From contig JAQSYS010000111.1 of NCBI GenBank assembly GCA_029256005.1, positions 1 through 6,337 of the forward strand: 6,337 nucleotides of DNA, in the 5' to 3' direction. The position numbers and the translations under genes were made by a program. This DNA is from Sedimentibacter sp. Lineage in GTDB: Bacteria; Bacillota; Clostridia; Tissierellales; Sedimentibacteraceae. Positions 1-6,230 of this stretch are shown here, piece by piece. Numbering within the stretch: position 1 is the first letter of the stretch; the number at the start of each line of letters is the position of its first letter. The notes beneath the pieces were generated by a model, which worked only from the letters and a program-made list of their open reading frames with translations, did not search any database and was not told where the DNA came from.

Positions 1-1338
1 CATTTAGGTTTGCCTGATGACGAAAATGCATTAAATGTTACAGTTCCTTTTATTGATTACATAAAAAATGTAGCATCCAGCGAATTGTATCCAACCTGGC
101 CGGAAGAAGCTCTAAAGGCTAATATTCATGCCATTGTTTCAACTGCAATGAACAGAGTTTTTACAGAGTGGTACAGAGGTAGAGGTTATAATTTTGATAT
201 CACTAATTCTATACAATTTGATCAGGCCTACGTTCATGACAGAGGTATATTCAGTAATATATCTGACATTTCAAATGAATCATTTGATCAATATATCGTG
301 AGAGAAGGACATATTGAACCATTGTTTGCTGCCTTTTGTGACGGCAGAGAAGTCCGCTGCAAAGGAATGCACCAATGGGGCACTGTAGATTTAGCCAACC
401 AAGGATACACAGCCATTGAAATATTAAGATACTATTACGGTGATGATGTTACAATTGTTGATGGATCTTTTCCTACACTGCAAACAGCAACATATCCAGG
501 CACTCCTCTTGAGCTTGGCGACTCTGGAATAACAGTATTTAGAATGCAGCACTCATTAAACAGGATTTCCGATAATTATCCGGGTATACCAAGAATAAAT
601 GTTACAGGGTACTTTAATGAATCAACTGAAAATACAGTAAGAGAATTTCAGAAAGTTTTTAATTTGCCTGCCACTGGAATAGTGGATGAAGATACATGGT
701 ACATGATAAGACGAATTTATATCAGTGTTACAAGACTATATGAATTAGTATCAGAAGGTTTGATTGCAAATGATTTAATTCAGCTCTATTCAACTGTTTT
801 GTTAGAAGGTGGGAATCGCCCTGTAATTGGTCTGCTGCAATTTTTCCTAAATGTGCTTTCTGCTAGTTTACCTTCAGTACCAGCAGTCAATATAACCGGG
901 TACTTTGGTCCCGAAACAACAGCTTCAGTTATTGGATTTCAAACAGCAATGAATCTTCCTCCATCAGGTATAGTTGACCAAATAACCTGGAACACAATAT
1001 ACAGGACTGTTTATGACATACTTGTAAATTTGACCCCTGAAGAAATATTTATTCCAAACATTAAATTTATGGGATTAGAATACAGAGAAGGAATGGGAGC
1101 CATATATCCAGGAATATTGATATTAGAATTAATGCTTGCCTATTTGTCTACCAAACTACCGCAAATTCCTTCAATTGTAGCAGAAGGAATATTTGATTCA
1201 GCAACAACAGCAGCTGTTATTGCATTTCAAAATTTATATGAGCTAGAACCTACCGGTACTGTAAATGAAGCTACATGGAATAAAATAGTTGATGTTTACC
1301 ATAATATGCGATATGGAGTTGGAACTAGTACTCAATGA
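1..1338 (+). CDS. SleC-like cell-wall protein: SpoIID-like domain plus three peptidoglycan-binding repeats (5' partial)
   Basis: The reading frame is open from base 1 (first codons read H-L-G-L-P-D-D) and stops at TGA 1336-1338, so the true start lies upstream; the TTG at position 10 is not a believable start. Counting visible codons from base 1, residues about 13-147 resemble the SpoIID/LytB lytic transglycosylase fold: Glu28, in the motif VASSELYPTWPEEAL, matches the SpoIID catalytic Glu, and HQWGTVDLANQG followed by ILRYYYG (about 124-147) matches the C-terminal SpoIID signature. A Cys pair lies at about 113 and 120. Three PG_binding_1 repeats follow at about 170-237, 272-335 and 364-430, each ending in a GxV/GIV...TW motif. 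From memory, clostridial SleC-type spore cortex-lytic proteins share this SpoIID-like plus PG-binding arrangement. I infer a peptidoglycan- or spore-cortex-acting role; enzymatic activity is unproven. Any signal or pro-peptide would be in the missing N-terminus. A terminator follows, so it is not co-transcribed with htpG. Confidence 0.85.
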   Translation, partial: HLGLPDDENALNVTVPFIDYIKNVASSELYPTWPEEALKANIHAIVSTAMNRVFTEWYRGRGYNFDITNSIQFDQAYVHDRGIFSNISDISNESFDQYIVREGHIEPLFAAFCDGREVRCKGMHQWGTVDLANQGYTAIEILRYYYGDDVTIVDGSFPTLQTATYPGTPLELGDSGITVFRMQHSLNRISDNYPGIPRINVTGYFNESTENTVREFQKVFNLPATGIVDEDTWYMIRRIYISVTRLYELVSEGLIANDLIQLYSTVLLEGGNRPVIGLLQFFLNVLSASLPSVPAVNITGYFGPETTASVIGFQTAMNLPPSGIVDQITWNTIYRTVYDILVNLTPEEIFIPNIKFMGLEYREGMGAIYPGILILELMLAYLSTKLPQIPSIVAEGIFDSATTAAVIAFQNLYELEPTGTVNEATWNKIVDVYHNMRYGVGTSTQ

Positions 1339-1407
1339 CAACTTCTTTATGCAATGAACATATTAATGATATTCCAATATTGAAATATAACAAATATATA
1401 GCCAAAC

Positions 1408-1433
1408 AAAGAGTGAATGTCACTCTTTTTTTT
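1408..1433 (+). terminator. Rho-independent terminator of the SleC-like gene
   Basis: A 9-bp perfect stem, AAAGAGTGA (1408-1416) and TCACTCTTT (1420-1428), has a 3-base loop and ends in a run of eight T (1426-1433). It lies 70 bases after the stop codon and just before the htpG promoter, so it separates the two transcription units. The stem has only four G:C pairs, but the T-tract is strong. Confidence 0.82.
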
Positions 1434-1443
1434 GCCCAAACTA

Positions 1444-1471
1444 TTGACAAATATTTTTCATTTGCTAAAAT
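1444..1471 (+). promoter_or_regulatory. Sigma-A promoter of htpG
   Basis: A consensus -35 TTGACA (1444-1449) is followed after 16 bases by TAAAAT (1466-1471), which is preceded by TG plus one base (1463-1464), making an extended -10. The predicted transcription start is near 1478, leaving about 80 bases of leader that contain the CIRCE element. This is the layout of HrcA-repressed heat-shock genes, with the operator just downstream of +1. Confidence 0.82.
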
Positions 1472-1482
1472 AATAAATATGA

Positions 1483-1509
1483 TTAGCACTCGAATATTTA
1501 GAGTGCTAA
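1483..1509 (+). promoter_or_regulatory. CIRCE operator (HrcA binding site)
   Basis: The inverted repeat TTAGCACTC-N9-GAGTGCTAA matches the CIRCE consensus at all 18 arm positions with the canonical 9-base spacer. It starts about 5 bases after the predicted +1 of the htpG promoter and ends 48 bases before the htpG ATG. CIRCE is the operator of the repressor HrcA, which is released when GroEL is occupied by unfolded protein. HrcA repression of htpG is inferred from this site; hrcA itself is not in the window. Confidence 0.96.
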
Positions 1510-1557
1510 CAGAAAACTAAACTTACTTTTGACAAATATGAAAGAAGGGAATAAATT

Positions 1558-3441
1558 ATGGCAAAAAAACAATTTAAATCAGAATCCAAAAGACTGTTGG
1601 ATTTAATGATTAATTCAATTTACACACATAAAGAAATTTTCATAAGAGAGCTTATATCAAATGCAAGTGATGCTATTGATAAAAGCTATTATAAATCATT
1701 GACTGATCCAAGCATGGAATTTAACAAGGAAGATTTTTACATAAGAATTTCCGTGAATGAAGATGAAAGAATACTGAGGGTTTCTGACACAGGAATTGGT
1801 ATGACAAAGGAAGAACTAGATACTAATTTAGGAACAATTGCTCGAAGTGGTTCCTACGACTTCAAATCAAACAATGAATCAAAAGACGGAGTAGATATTA
1901 TTGGACAATTTGGTGTCGGCTTTTATTCAGCATTCATGGTTGCTGAAAATGTTACTGTAATAACTAAGGCACATGGCTCTGAAGAAGCATATAAATGGGA
2001 ATCGACCGGTGCAGACGGTTATACAATTAATTTATGCGAAAAGGATACTGTAGGAACTGAAATCATCATTCAGATAAAAAAGAACACGGATGATGAAGAT
2101 TACGATGAATTCCTGGATTCATACAATATTAAAAATTTAGTTAAGAAATATTCTAACTTCATCAAATATCCAATAAAAATGATGATACAGAAAAGAAGAA
2201 AAATTGAAGGCACCGAAAATGAATATGAGGATTACTTCGAGGATGAAATATTAAACAGCATGGTTCCTATATGGCGCAAAAACAAAAGTGAGCTCGAACC
2301 TTCTGATTACGAAAACTTTTATATGGAAAAACATTACGGCTTTGATAAACCATTAAAATATACTCATGTAAGTGTCGAAGGAATCACAAGCTACAATGCT
2401 ATTCTATATATTCCTTCACGAACTCCTTTTGATTTTTATACAAAGGATTTTGAAAAAGGATTGGAACTGTATTCAAACGGTGTTCTTATAATGAACAAGT
2501 GTCCTGATTTACTACCTGATTATTTTGGATTTGTACAAGGCTTGGTTGATTCCGCTGATTTATCTCTCAATATCTCAAGAGAAACATTGCAACATGACAG
2601 ACAGCTTCAATTTATTGCAAAGAAAATAAAAGAAAAAATCAAGAGCGAGCTTTTAGCTATGCAGAAGGACGAAAGAGAAACTTATGAAAAGTTTTTTACA
2701 AACTTTGGAAGAACATTGAAATTTGGTTTGTACAGCGAATGGGGCGCAAACAAGGAAACGCTTCAGGACCTGGTGATGTTTTATTCCTCAACAGAGAAAA
2801 AGCTTGTAACTCTTGATGAATATGTTTCACGCATGAAAGAAGAACAAAAATATATTTACTATGCAACAGGAGAAAATGCAAACAACATTGCAAAACTTCC
2901 TCAAGCTGAAATGGTTAGTGACAAGGGATATGAAATTCTGTTCTTTACAGATGAAATTGATGAATTTGCTATAAAGGTTCTCATGAGCTACAAGGAAAAA
3001 GAATTTAAAAATGTGTCCTCCGCAGACTTGGAAATTAAATCTGAGGGAGAAGAAAGCAAGCAGGAATCTGAAGAAAATAACGATATATTCAGCTTCATGT
3101 CTGAAAGCTTAAACGACAAGGTAAAAGCAGTCCGTGCTTCTAAAAGATTAAAAACTCACCCTGTGTGCCTTGCTACAGAAGGGGAATTGTCAATTGAAAT
3201 GGAAAAAACGCTGAAATCAATGCCAGATAGCATGGCTGGAGATGTTCACGCAGAAAAAATTCTTGAAATAAACACTGAACATCAAATGTTTGAAAAAATT
3301 AAAAATGCTTATACAAATGACAAGGAAAAATTAAAGAAACTGTCCAGCATTCTTTACAACCAGGCACTTCTTATTGAAGGACTTCAAATAGAAGACCCTG
3401 TTCAGTATGCAAATGATGTGTATGAGTTAATTAATAATTAA
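1558..3441 (+). CDS. htpG: Molecular chaperone HtpG (bacterial Hsp90)
   Basis: This is the cytosolic Hsp90 ATPase, which acts as a homodimer in protein remodelling under stress. The 627 residues match the usual 620-630. The N-terminal GHKL/Bergerat ATPase domain (about 1-215) shows ELISNASDA (Glu31 catalytic, Asn35 for Mg-ATP), DTGIGM at 77-82, the lid motif GQFGVGFYSAFMV at 116-128 and GTEI at 166-169. The middle domain (about 225-490) carries the SLNISRETLQ loop, whose Arg341 corresponds to the Arg contacting the ATP gamma-phosphate. The C-terminal dimerisation domain (about 500-627) follows a Glu/Ser-rich acidic stretch near 508-522 and ends without the eukaryotic MEEVD tail. The start is set by the MAKKQFKSES-type N-terminus and the ribosome site AGAAGGGA ending 7 bases before the ATG. 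It is monocistronic, between a promoter with a perfect CIRCE and a terminator, so heat-shock control by HrcA is likely. No key residue is missing. Confidence 0.98.
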   Translation: MAKKQFKSESKRLLDLMINSIYTHKEIFIRELISNASDAIDKSYYKSLTDPSMEFNKEDFYIRISVNEDERILRVSDTGIGMTKEELDTNLGTIARSGSYDFKSNNESKDGVDIIGQFGVGFYSAFMVAENVTVITKAHGSEEAYKWESTGADGYTINLCEKDTVGTEIIIQIKKNTDDEDYDEFLDSYNIKNLVKKYSNFIKYPIKMMIQKRRKIEGTENEYEDYFEDEILNSMVPIWRKNKSELEPSDYENFYMEKHYGFDKPLKYTHVSVEGITSYNAILYIPSRTPFDFYTKDFEKGLELYSNGVLIMNKCPDLLPDYFGFVQGLVDSADLSLNISRETLQHDRQLQFIAKKIKEKIKSELLAMQKDERETYEKFFTNFGRTLKFGLYSEWGANKETLQDLVMFYSSTEKKLVTLDEYVSRMKEEQKYIYYATGENANNIAKLPQAEMVSDKGYEILFFTDEIDEFAIKVLMSYKEKEFKNVSSADLEIKSEGEESKQESEENNDIFSFMSESLNDKVKAVRASKRLKTHPVCLATEGELSIEMEKTLKSMPDSMAGDVHAEKILEINTEHQMFEKIKNAYTNDKEKLKKLSSILYNQALLIEGLQIEDPVQYANDVYELINN

Positions 3442-3448
3442 TAAGTAT

Positions 3449-3494
3449 AAAAGATGAGATACTTTCGGGCAAGCCCTCAGAATCTCATCTTTTT
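3449..3494. terminator. Bidirectional terminator between htpG and the M15B carboxypeptidase operon
   Basis: A 12-bp perfect stem, AAAAGATGAGAT (3449-3460) and ATCTCATCTTTT (3482-3493), encloses a 21-base loop that can itself form a short GGG/CCC hairpin (3467-3469 with 3474-3476). The plus strand continues into T-rich sequence for htpG, and the minus strand has a TTTTATA tail. It begins 7 bases after the htpG stop and touches the stop codon of the minus-strand gene (3496-3498), so it very likely serves both convergent units. Confidence 0.87.
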
Positions 3495-3495
3495 A

Positions 3496-4344
3496 TTATT
3501 GTTCGAAATATTCTTCTAAAGTCAACCCTGACTCAAATACTTCAGTAGCCATCTCTATCCCCAAAAATCTTATATGCCATGGTTCATACATGTATCCGGT
3601 AATATCTTCTTTTCCCTTTGGATATCTTATTATAAATCCAAATCTGTGAGCATTTTCTGCTACCCATTTGCCTTCATCTGTTTGACCGAATGTATCATCT
3701 AACAGGAAGTTCATTGCTTCACAGGTTATATCCATGGAAAGACCTGTCTGGTGTTCACTTTGACCTGGTTTAGCACTGAAGGTGTCTGCAGCTGCCTGAC
3801 CGTGGTTTGCAACATATGAGCTGTAAAGAGAAACCTGCGTATTGTATGATCTGTAGCCTGAACGAGCAAACAACTCATATTCAGCTTCATTCTTAGCTGC
3901 TGAAAAAAGCTCAACTAAAGCTTCATATGCTGATTTTCTCAACTGGTTAATTTCTGGATTAGATAAAACTGTTGGCACATCTGTCAATTTAACCAAATCC
4001 TCAGGCACATAAGTGTCAGGAAGATTATTTGTCCTGTTTACCAATACATCTATGGCTCCGGGATTTTCAACGATTGTTATATTCTGGTCAATTGGTTTTT
4101 CCGGTTCATCGGGTTTTTCAGGTTCTTTCTCCGGCTCTTTTATGGGTTCCTCAGGTTCATCAACAGGCTCTTCGACAGGCTCCTTTGATGGCTCCTCTAT
4201 TGGTTCTTCACTGACAGGCTCCTCCGGTGGGGCTTCCTTATCTTTTATTATTCCTTCTATAACCAGAAATGCTCCGAATAAAAACAATATAAGCACTGTA
4301 ACTAATATTAAAATTCTATGCCATTTTACTTTCTTCTTTTTCAT
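3496..4344 (-). CDS. Membrane-anchored M15B D,D-/L,D-carboxypeptidase (VanY/LdcB-like)
   Basis: A 282-residue zinc peptidase predicted to trim C-terminal D-Ala from peptidoglycan stem peptides outside the membrane. The Lys-rich N-terminus MKKKKVK and one hydrophobic segment (about 9-31) form a signal anchor with no lipobox. A Pro/Glu-rich spacer (about 37-86) leads to the catalytic domain (about 110-282). M15B hallmarks are SGYRSYNTQ (162-170), SEHQTGLSMDI (196-206, zinc ligands His198 and Asp205), and TGYMYEPWHIRFLG (249-262, catalytic Glu254, zinc ligand His257). D,D- (VanY/DacB) and L,D-activity (LdcB/YodJ) cannot be separated from sequence alone. It is the last gene of the tsaE operon, 21 bases after the rimI stop, with ribosome site AGAGG (4350-4354) 5 bases before its ATG. 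There are no van resistance genes nearby, so ordinary wall metabolism is likelier than glycopeptide resistance. Confidence 0.92.
   Translation of the reverse strand: MKKKKVKWHRILILVTVLILFLFGAFLVIEGIIKDKEAPPEEPVSEEPIEEPSKEPVEEPVDEPEEPIKEPEKEPEKPDEPEKPIDQNITIVENPGAIDVLVNRTNNLPDTYVPEDLVKLTDVPTVLSNPEINQLRKSAYEALVELFSAAKNEAEYELFARSGYRSYNTQVSLYSSYVANHGQAAADTFSAKPGQSEHQTGLSMDITCEAMNFLLDDTFGQTDEGKWVAENAHRFGFIIRYPKGKEDITGYMYEPWHIRFLGIEMATEVFESGLTLEEYFEQ
4087..4236 (-). repeat. Degenerate Pro/Glu-rich repeat encoding the wall-spanning linker
   Basis: Residues about 37-86 of the M15B protein are imperfect repeats of the type EEPVxEP and EPEKP, encoded by recurring Glu-Pro codon blocks that appear on the plus strand as GGTTC/GGCTC words. 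Such acidic proline-rich spacers typically hold an extracellular catalytic domain away from the membrane. The low complexity also creates long Gly/Ser-rich open frames on the plus strand that are not genes. Repeats like these can vary in length between strains. Confidence 0.8.
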
Positions 4345-4365
4345 TTTTTCCTCTGTATAATATTG

Positions 4366-4803
4366 CTAAATTTTTTTCCACATTATTATTGCATCTTCTA
4401 TAGGCTTCATATAATACCTAGGTCTTTTCCCAACTGATACAAAACCAAATTTTTCATATAAACTGATAGCTGGTAAATTTGATTGTCTAACTTCAAGTGT
4501 CATGTTATGTATTTCTGAACACTTGCATATTTCAATCATTTTGCTTATAAGCAATGAGGCTATTCCCCTATTTCTGTATTCCGGTAGCATAGCAACATTT
4601 GTTATGTGGCATTCATCAATAATTTTCCACATTCCCATGTAACCCATAATTTTGCCGTTTTCTTCAGCACATTGATAATATGCCAGTTCATTTTTCAACT
4701 CTTGTTCAAAGGAATTTTTCGACCATGGTAATGAAAAACAAATTTTTTCGATTTCCGTTATTTGATCTAAATCATCATAACGCATACCTCTTATACTTAC
4801 CAT
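4366..4803 (-). CDS. rimI: Ribosomal protein S18-alanine N-acetyltransferase RimI (GNAT family)
   Basis: This enzyme transfers an acetyl group from acetyl-CoA to the N-terminal Ala of ribosomal protein S18. At 145 residues it has the usual RimI length. The GNAT acetyl-CoA pyrophosphate loop is at 77-82 (R-N-R-G-I-A, the RxxGxA motif). The RimI signature LEVRQSNLPAISLYEKFGF lies at 103-121 and includes Glu104 and Tyr116, which match the proposed catalytic Glu and Tyr of Salmonella RimI. The R-x-x-Y-Y motif near 127-131 is also typical. The start is fixed by a full-strength ribosome site four bases upstream. It lies directly after tsaB, a common arrangement in Firmicutes. The substrate is inferred from this family and context; some related GNATs act on other proteins. 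Confidence 0.94.
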   Translation of the reverse strand: MVSIRGMRYDDLDQITEIEKICFSLPWSKNSFEQELKNELAYYQCAEENGKIMGYMGMWKIIDECHITNVAMLPEYRNRGIASLLISKMIEICKCSEIHNMTLEVRQSNLPAISLYEKFGFVSVGKRPRYYMKPIEDAIIMWKKI

Positions 4804-4806
4804 AAA

Positions 4807-4815
4807 TCCTCCTTA
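4807..4815 (-). promoter_or_regulatory. rimI ribosome binding site overlapping the tsaB stop codon
   Basis: On the minus strand TAAGGAGGA holds both the tsaB stop (TAA, 4813-4815) and a consensus Shine-Dalgarno sequence for rimI, four bases before its ATG (4801-4803). The arrangement suggests translational coupling and decides the rimI start against the internal Met7. Confidence 0.88.
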
Positions 4816-5502
4816 CTTCTTATTGCGTTCTGCCTGGGACAATCTCAAATATTGAGGTTTGAAATCCGAAGCATTAATCATTTCTCCTTTTAAAGCCATC
4901 TGAAATCCTAATGAAGCCAATGTTGAGGCATTTAAACAATTGAATTTTTCGGTAGCAAAATGAGCCTTATCCTTTAATTTTTCTTCAATTATGCTTCTGT
5001 AATTCACTGAACCGTCACCGTTAAATATAGACGGAACTTCATACTGACTTAAAATTTCAATTAATTCTTCAATGTTGCACGGAAATTGTTCCTTCACTGT
5101 GACAAGCTCCTCATCTTCCCACTTATATATCCCTGTGTATATTCTTCCACCCTTGGCATCCATAACTGGAACTATATGATTGCTTAAATCAAATATGTTT
5201 CCAGCTAAAGATTTTGTTGTAGCTACATTAACTATTGGAATATTCACAGCATATGCCATACTTTTAGCTATAGCTGCGCCAATTCTGAGTCCTGTATAAG
5301 AGCCGGGGCCTTCTGAAATTGCAATAACATCAATGTCTTGTATTTTAAGTTCCAACTCCTTCATTAATGTTTCAATTAATGGCATAAGCTTTTCGGAATG
5401 TGTCTTTTTATGATTTAGAGTATATTCTCCTAATATAATACCATTCTCAGACACAGCACAGGAAGCTGTCACTGATGCAGATTCAATTGCAAGTATTTTC
5501 AT
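4813..5502 (-). CDS. tsaB: tRNA threonylcarbamoyladenosine biosynthesis protein TsaB
   Basis: TsaB is the non-catalytic partner of TsaD in the bacterial t6A complex, which moves threonylcarbamoyl from its AMP adduct to A37 of ANN-decoding tRNAs in the cytoplasm. The 229 residues match the family length. The ASKHA-fold N-terminus MKILAIESA is canonical, followed by THSEKLMPLIE (34-44), the family signature EGPGSYTGLRIG (64-75), a DAKGGRIYTGIY stretch (about 115-126) and the C-terminal PQYLRLSQAER motif. The start lies inside the end of tsaE (20-base overlap), with ribosome site GAGGAG at 5513-5518, 10 bases upstream. The catalytic partner tsaD is not seen in the window. Assignment to TsaB rather than TsaD rests on length and the absence of the TsaD metal-binding HxxxH motif. 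Confidence 0.96.
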   Translation of the reverse strand: MKILAIESASVTASCAVSENGIILGEYTLNHKKTHSEKLMPLIETLMKELELKIQDIDVIAISEGPGSYTGLRIGAAIAKSMAYAVNIPIVNVATTKSLAGNIFDLSNHIVPVMDAKGGRIYTGIYKWEDEELVTVKEQFPCNIEELIEILSQYEVPSIFNGDGSVNYRSIIEEKLKDKAHFATEKFNCLNASTLASLGFQMALKGEMINASDFKPQYLRLSQAERNKK

Positions 5503-5953
5503 GTTTTTTCAGCTCCTCTATTAATTTTTCGTAAGTGCTTCCCTTTCCATCAATAGTCATTAAGCGGCTTTGATCATTCAGCCTTTGTATTTCTATGTTA
5601 ATTCTATCTTCAGGAAGTATTCCTTCAATCTTATGAGACCATTCAATGATTGTTACACCCTCAGAATAAATATATTCATCATAACCTAAATCATACATGT
5701 CATCTTCCGAATCTATTCTGTAGACATCCATATGGTAAAATGGAAGTCTTCCCTGGTATTCCTTTATAATAGTAAAGGTAGGACTTGTTATGTATTCATC
5801 AATACCAAACTCTCTGGCTATAAATTGGGTTAAAGAAGTCTTTCCAACACCTAAGTCTCCATCCAGGCATAAAACAGTTCCTTTTTCAAGACAATGGCTT
5901 ATAATTTGTCCAATCTGCTCTGTATCCTTTAAATTGTTTACTGTTAATTTCAT
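5483..5953 (-). CDS. tsaE: tRNA threonylcarbamoyladenosine biosynthesis ATPase TsaE
   Basis: TsaE is the small P-loop ATPase that drives turnover of the TsaBD t6A synthase. At 156 residues it has the normal size. The Walker A motif GDLGVGKT is at 32-39 (Lys38, Thr39), followed by SPTF (57-60), the family motif YHMDVYRI (73-80), and IIEWSHKIEGILPEDR (102-117), whose Glu104-Trp105 is the Walker B-type element typical of TsaE. The start is the first Met downstream of the predicted promoter, with a weak AAGG ribosome site (5961-5964) 7 bases before the ATG. It is the first gene of the operon and overlaps tsaB by 20 bases, which suggests coupled translation of the two partners. Its transcript has a leader of about 100 bases with a strong hairpin. 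Confidence 0.97.
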   Translation of the reverse strand: MKLTVNNLKDTEQIGQIISHCLEKGTVLCLDGDLGVGKTSLTQFIAREFGIDEYITSPTFTIIKEYQGRLPFYHMDVYRIDSEDDMYDLGYDEYIYSEGVTIIEWSHKIEGILPEDRINIEIQRLNDQSRLMTIDGKGSTYEKLIEELKKHENTCN

Positions 5954-5974
5954 ACTTTTTCCTTAATTTTAAGA

Positions 5975-6023
5975 TTCGTTGATAACTCGAAGTTTCGCAT
6001 CATAAATTTATTTGTTCGTTGAT
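5975..6023 (-). repeat. Direct repeat in the tsaE leader
   Basis: On the plus strand TTCGTTGAT occurs at 5975-5983 and again at 6015-6023, exactly 40 bases apart; in the tsaE RNA both read AUCAACGAA. The upstream copy in the RNA (6018-6023) closes the leader hairpin with 6051-6056, and the second copy could compete for the same partner. Chance cannot be excluded. Confidence 0.5.
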
Positions 6024-6056
6024 TTTTACACATGCTATTAAGCATTGTACATCAAC
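6018..6056 (-). promoter_or_regulatory. Stem-loop at the 5' end of the tsaE operon leader
   Basis: In the minus-strand RNA, GUUGAU (6056-6051) pairs with AUCAAC (6023-6018), UACA (6049-6046) with UGUA (6030-6027) and AUGCU (6045-6041) with AGCAU (6036-6032). This gives 15 base pairs, one bulged base, a 1x3 internal loop and a 4-base loop. The predicted +1 (about 6057) is next to its first pair. It has no U-tract, so it is not a terminator. It may be an RNA-stabilising 5' hairpin or a DNA operator; no known riboswitch class was recognised. Confidence 0.6.
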
Positions 6057-6063
6057 CGTTTTA

Positions 6064-6092
6064 ATTATACATTTGTCTATTTAAAAAATCAA
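6064..6092 (-). promoter_or_regulatory. Sigma-A promoter of the tsaE-tsaB-rimI-carboxypeptidase operon
   Basis: On the minus strand TTGATT (6092-6087) is followed after exactly 17 bases by a consensus TATAAT (6069-6064). The predicted start is near 6057, about 104 bases before the tsaE ATG. No other convincing promoter or terminator was seen between tsaE and the end of the carboxypeptidase gene, so this probably drives all four genes. Confidence 0.78.
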
Positions 6093-6143
6093 GGAATAAT
6101 AACTCATGGAAAATATTAAGCATTTATTACAAAGCAAAAGATA

Positions 6144-6172
6144 TTGAACAATATAGTGGGACATGTTATAAT
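6144..6172 (+). promoter_or_regulatory. Sigma-A promoter of murC
   Basis: TTGAAC (6144-6149) is followed after 17 bases by a consensus TATAAT (6167-6172), preceded by TG plus one base (6164-6165), giving an extended -10. The predicted start is near 6179, leaving a murC leader of about 115 bases. Confidence 0.78.
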
Positions 6173-6178
6173 GTTATG

Positions 6179-6207
6179 ATTATTCCATATGCTGTACATA
6201 GAATAAT
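6179..6207 (+). promoter_or_regulatory. Stem-loop at the 5' end of the murC leader
   Basis: ATTATTC (6179-6185) pairs with GAATAAT (6201-6207), and inside it TATG (6188-6191) pairs with CATA (6197-6200) around a 5-base loop, with two bulged bases. The predicted +1 is the first base of the stem. Four T follow, but the AT-rich stem makes a real terminator unlikely. It could be a 5' stabiliser or an operator overlapping the start site. Confidence 0.45.
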
Positions 6208-6230
6208 TTTATTAAAGTTATGTTTAAAAG

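Noticed and set aside
10..12. TTG as a start codon for the first gene
   Set aside because: The frame continues to base 1 with codons that fit the protein family, there is no ribosome site, and the SpoIID-like domain needs upstream sequence; the gene is cut by the window edge.
1335..1520. Open frame of 61 codons after the SleC-like gene, starting in its stop codon (ATGA)
   Set aside because: It runs through the terminator, the htpG promoter and the CIRCE operator, has no ribosome site of its own and no recognisable protein family.
1529..1557. Second promoter-like pair before htpG: TTGACA (1529-1534), 17 bases, TAAATT (1552-1557)
   Set aside because: Its transcript would start around 1564, inside htpG and after the ribosome site, so it could not express the full protein.
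2696..2893. Minus-strand open frame of 65 codons inside htpG
   Set aside because: Antisense shadow of a well-conserved gene with no ribosome site and no recognisable product.
3726..3914. Minus-strand open frame of 62 codons inside the M15B gene
   Set aside because: Out-of-frame shadow of the catalytic domain (SGYRS and SEHQTG region); no ribosome site.
3496..4344. VanY glycopeptide-resistance gene
   Set aside because: It shares the M15B catalytic motifs, but no vanHAX, vanRS or vanZ genes are nearby and the gene sits in a housekeeping operon.
4013..4360. Plus-strand Gly/Ser-rich open frame of 115 codons, and a related frame at 4029-4214
   Set aside because: The Gly-Ser repeats are the antisense reading of the Pro/Glu linker of the M15B gene, which has clear catalytic motifs on the minus strand.
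4345..4400. Possible separate promoter for the M15B gene in the rimI-M15B gap (TATTAT/TATACA-like words)
   Set aside because: No acceptable -35 at the right distance on the minus strand, and the gap is only 21 bases; co-transcription is simpler.
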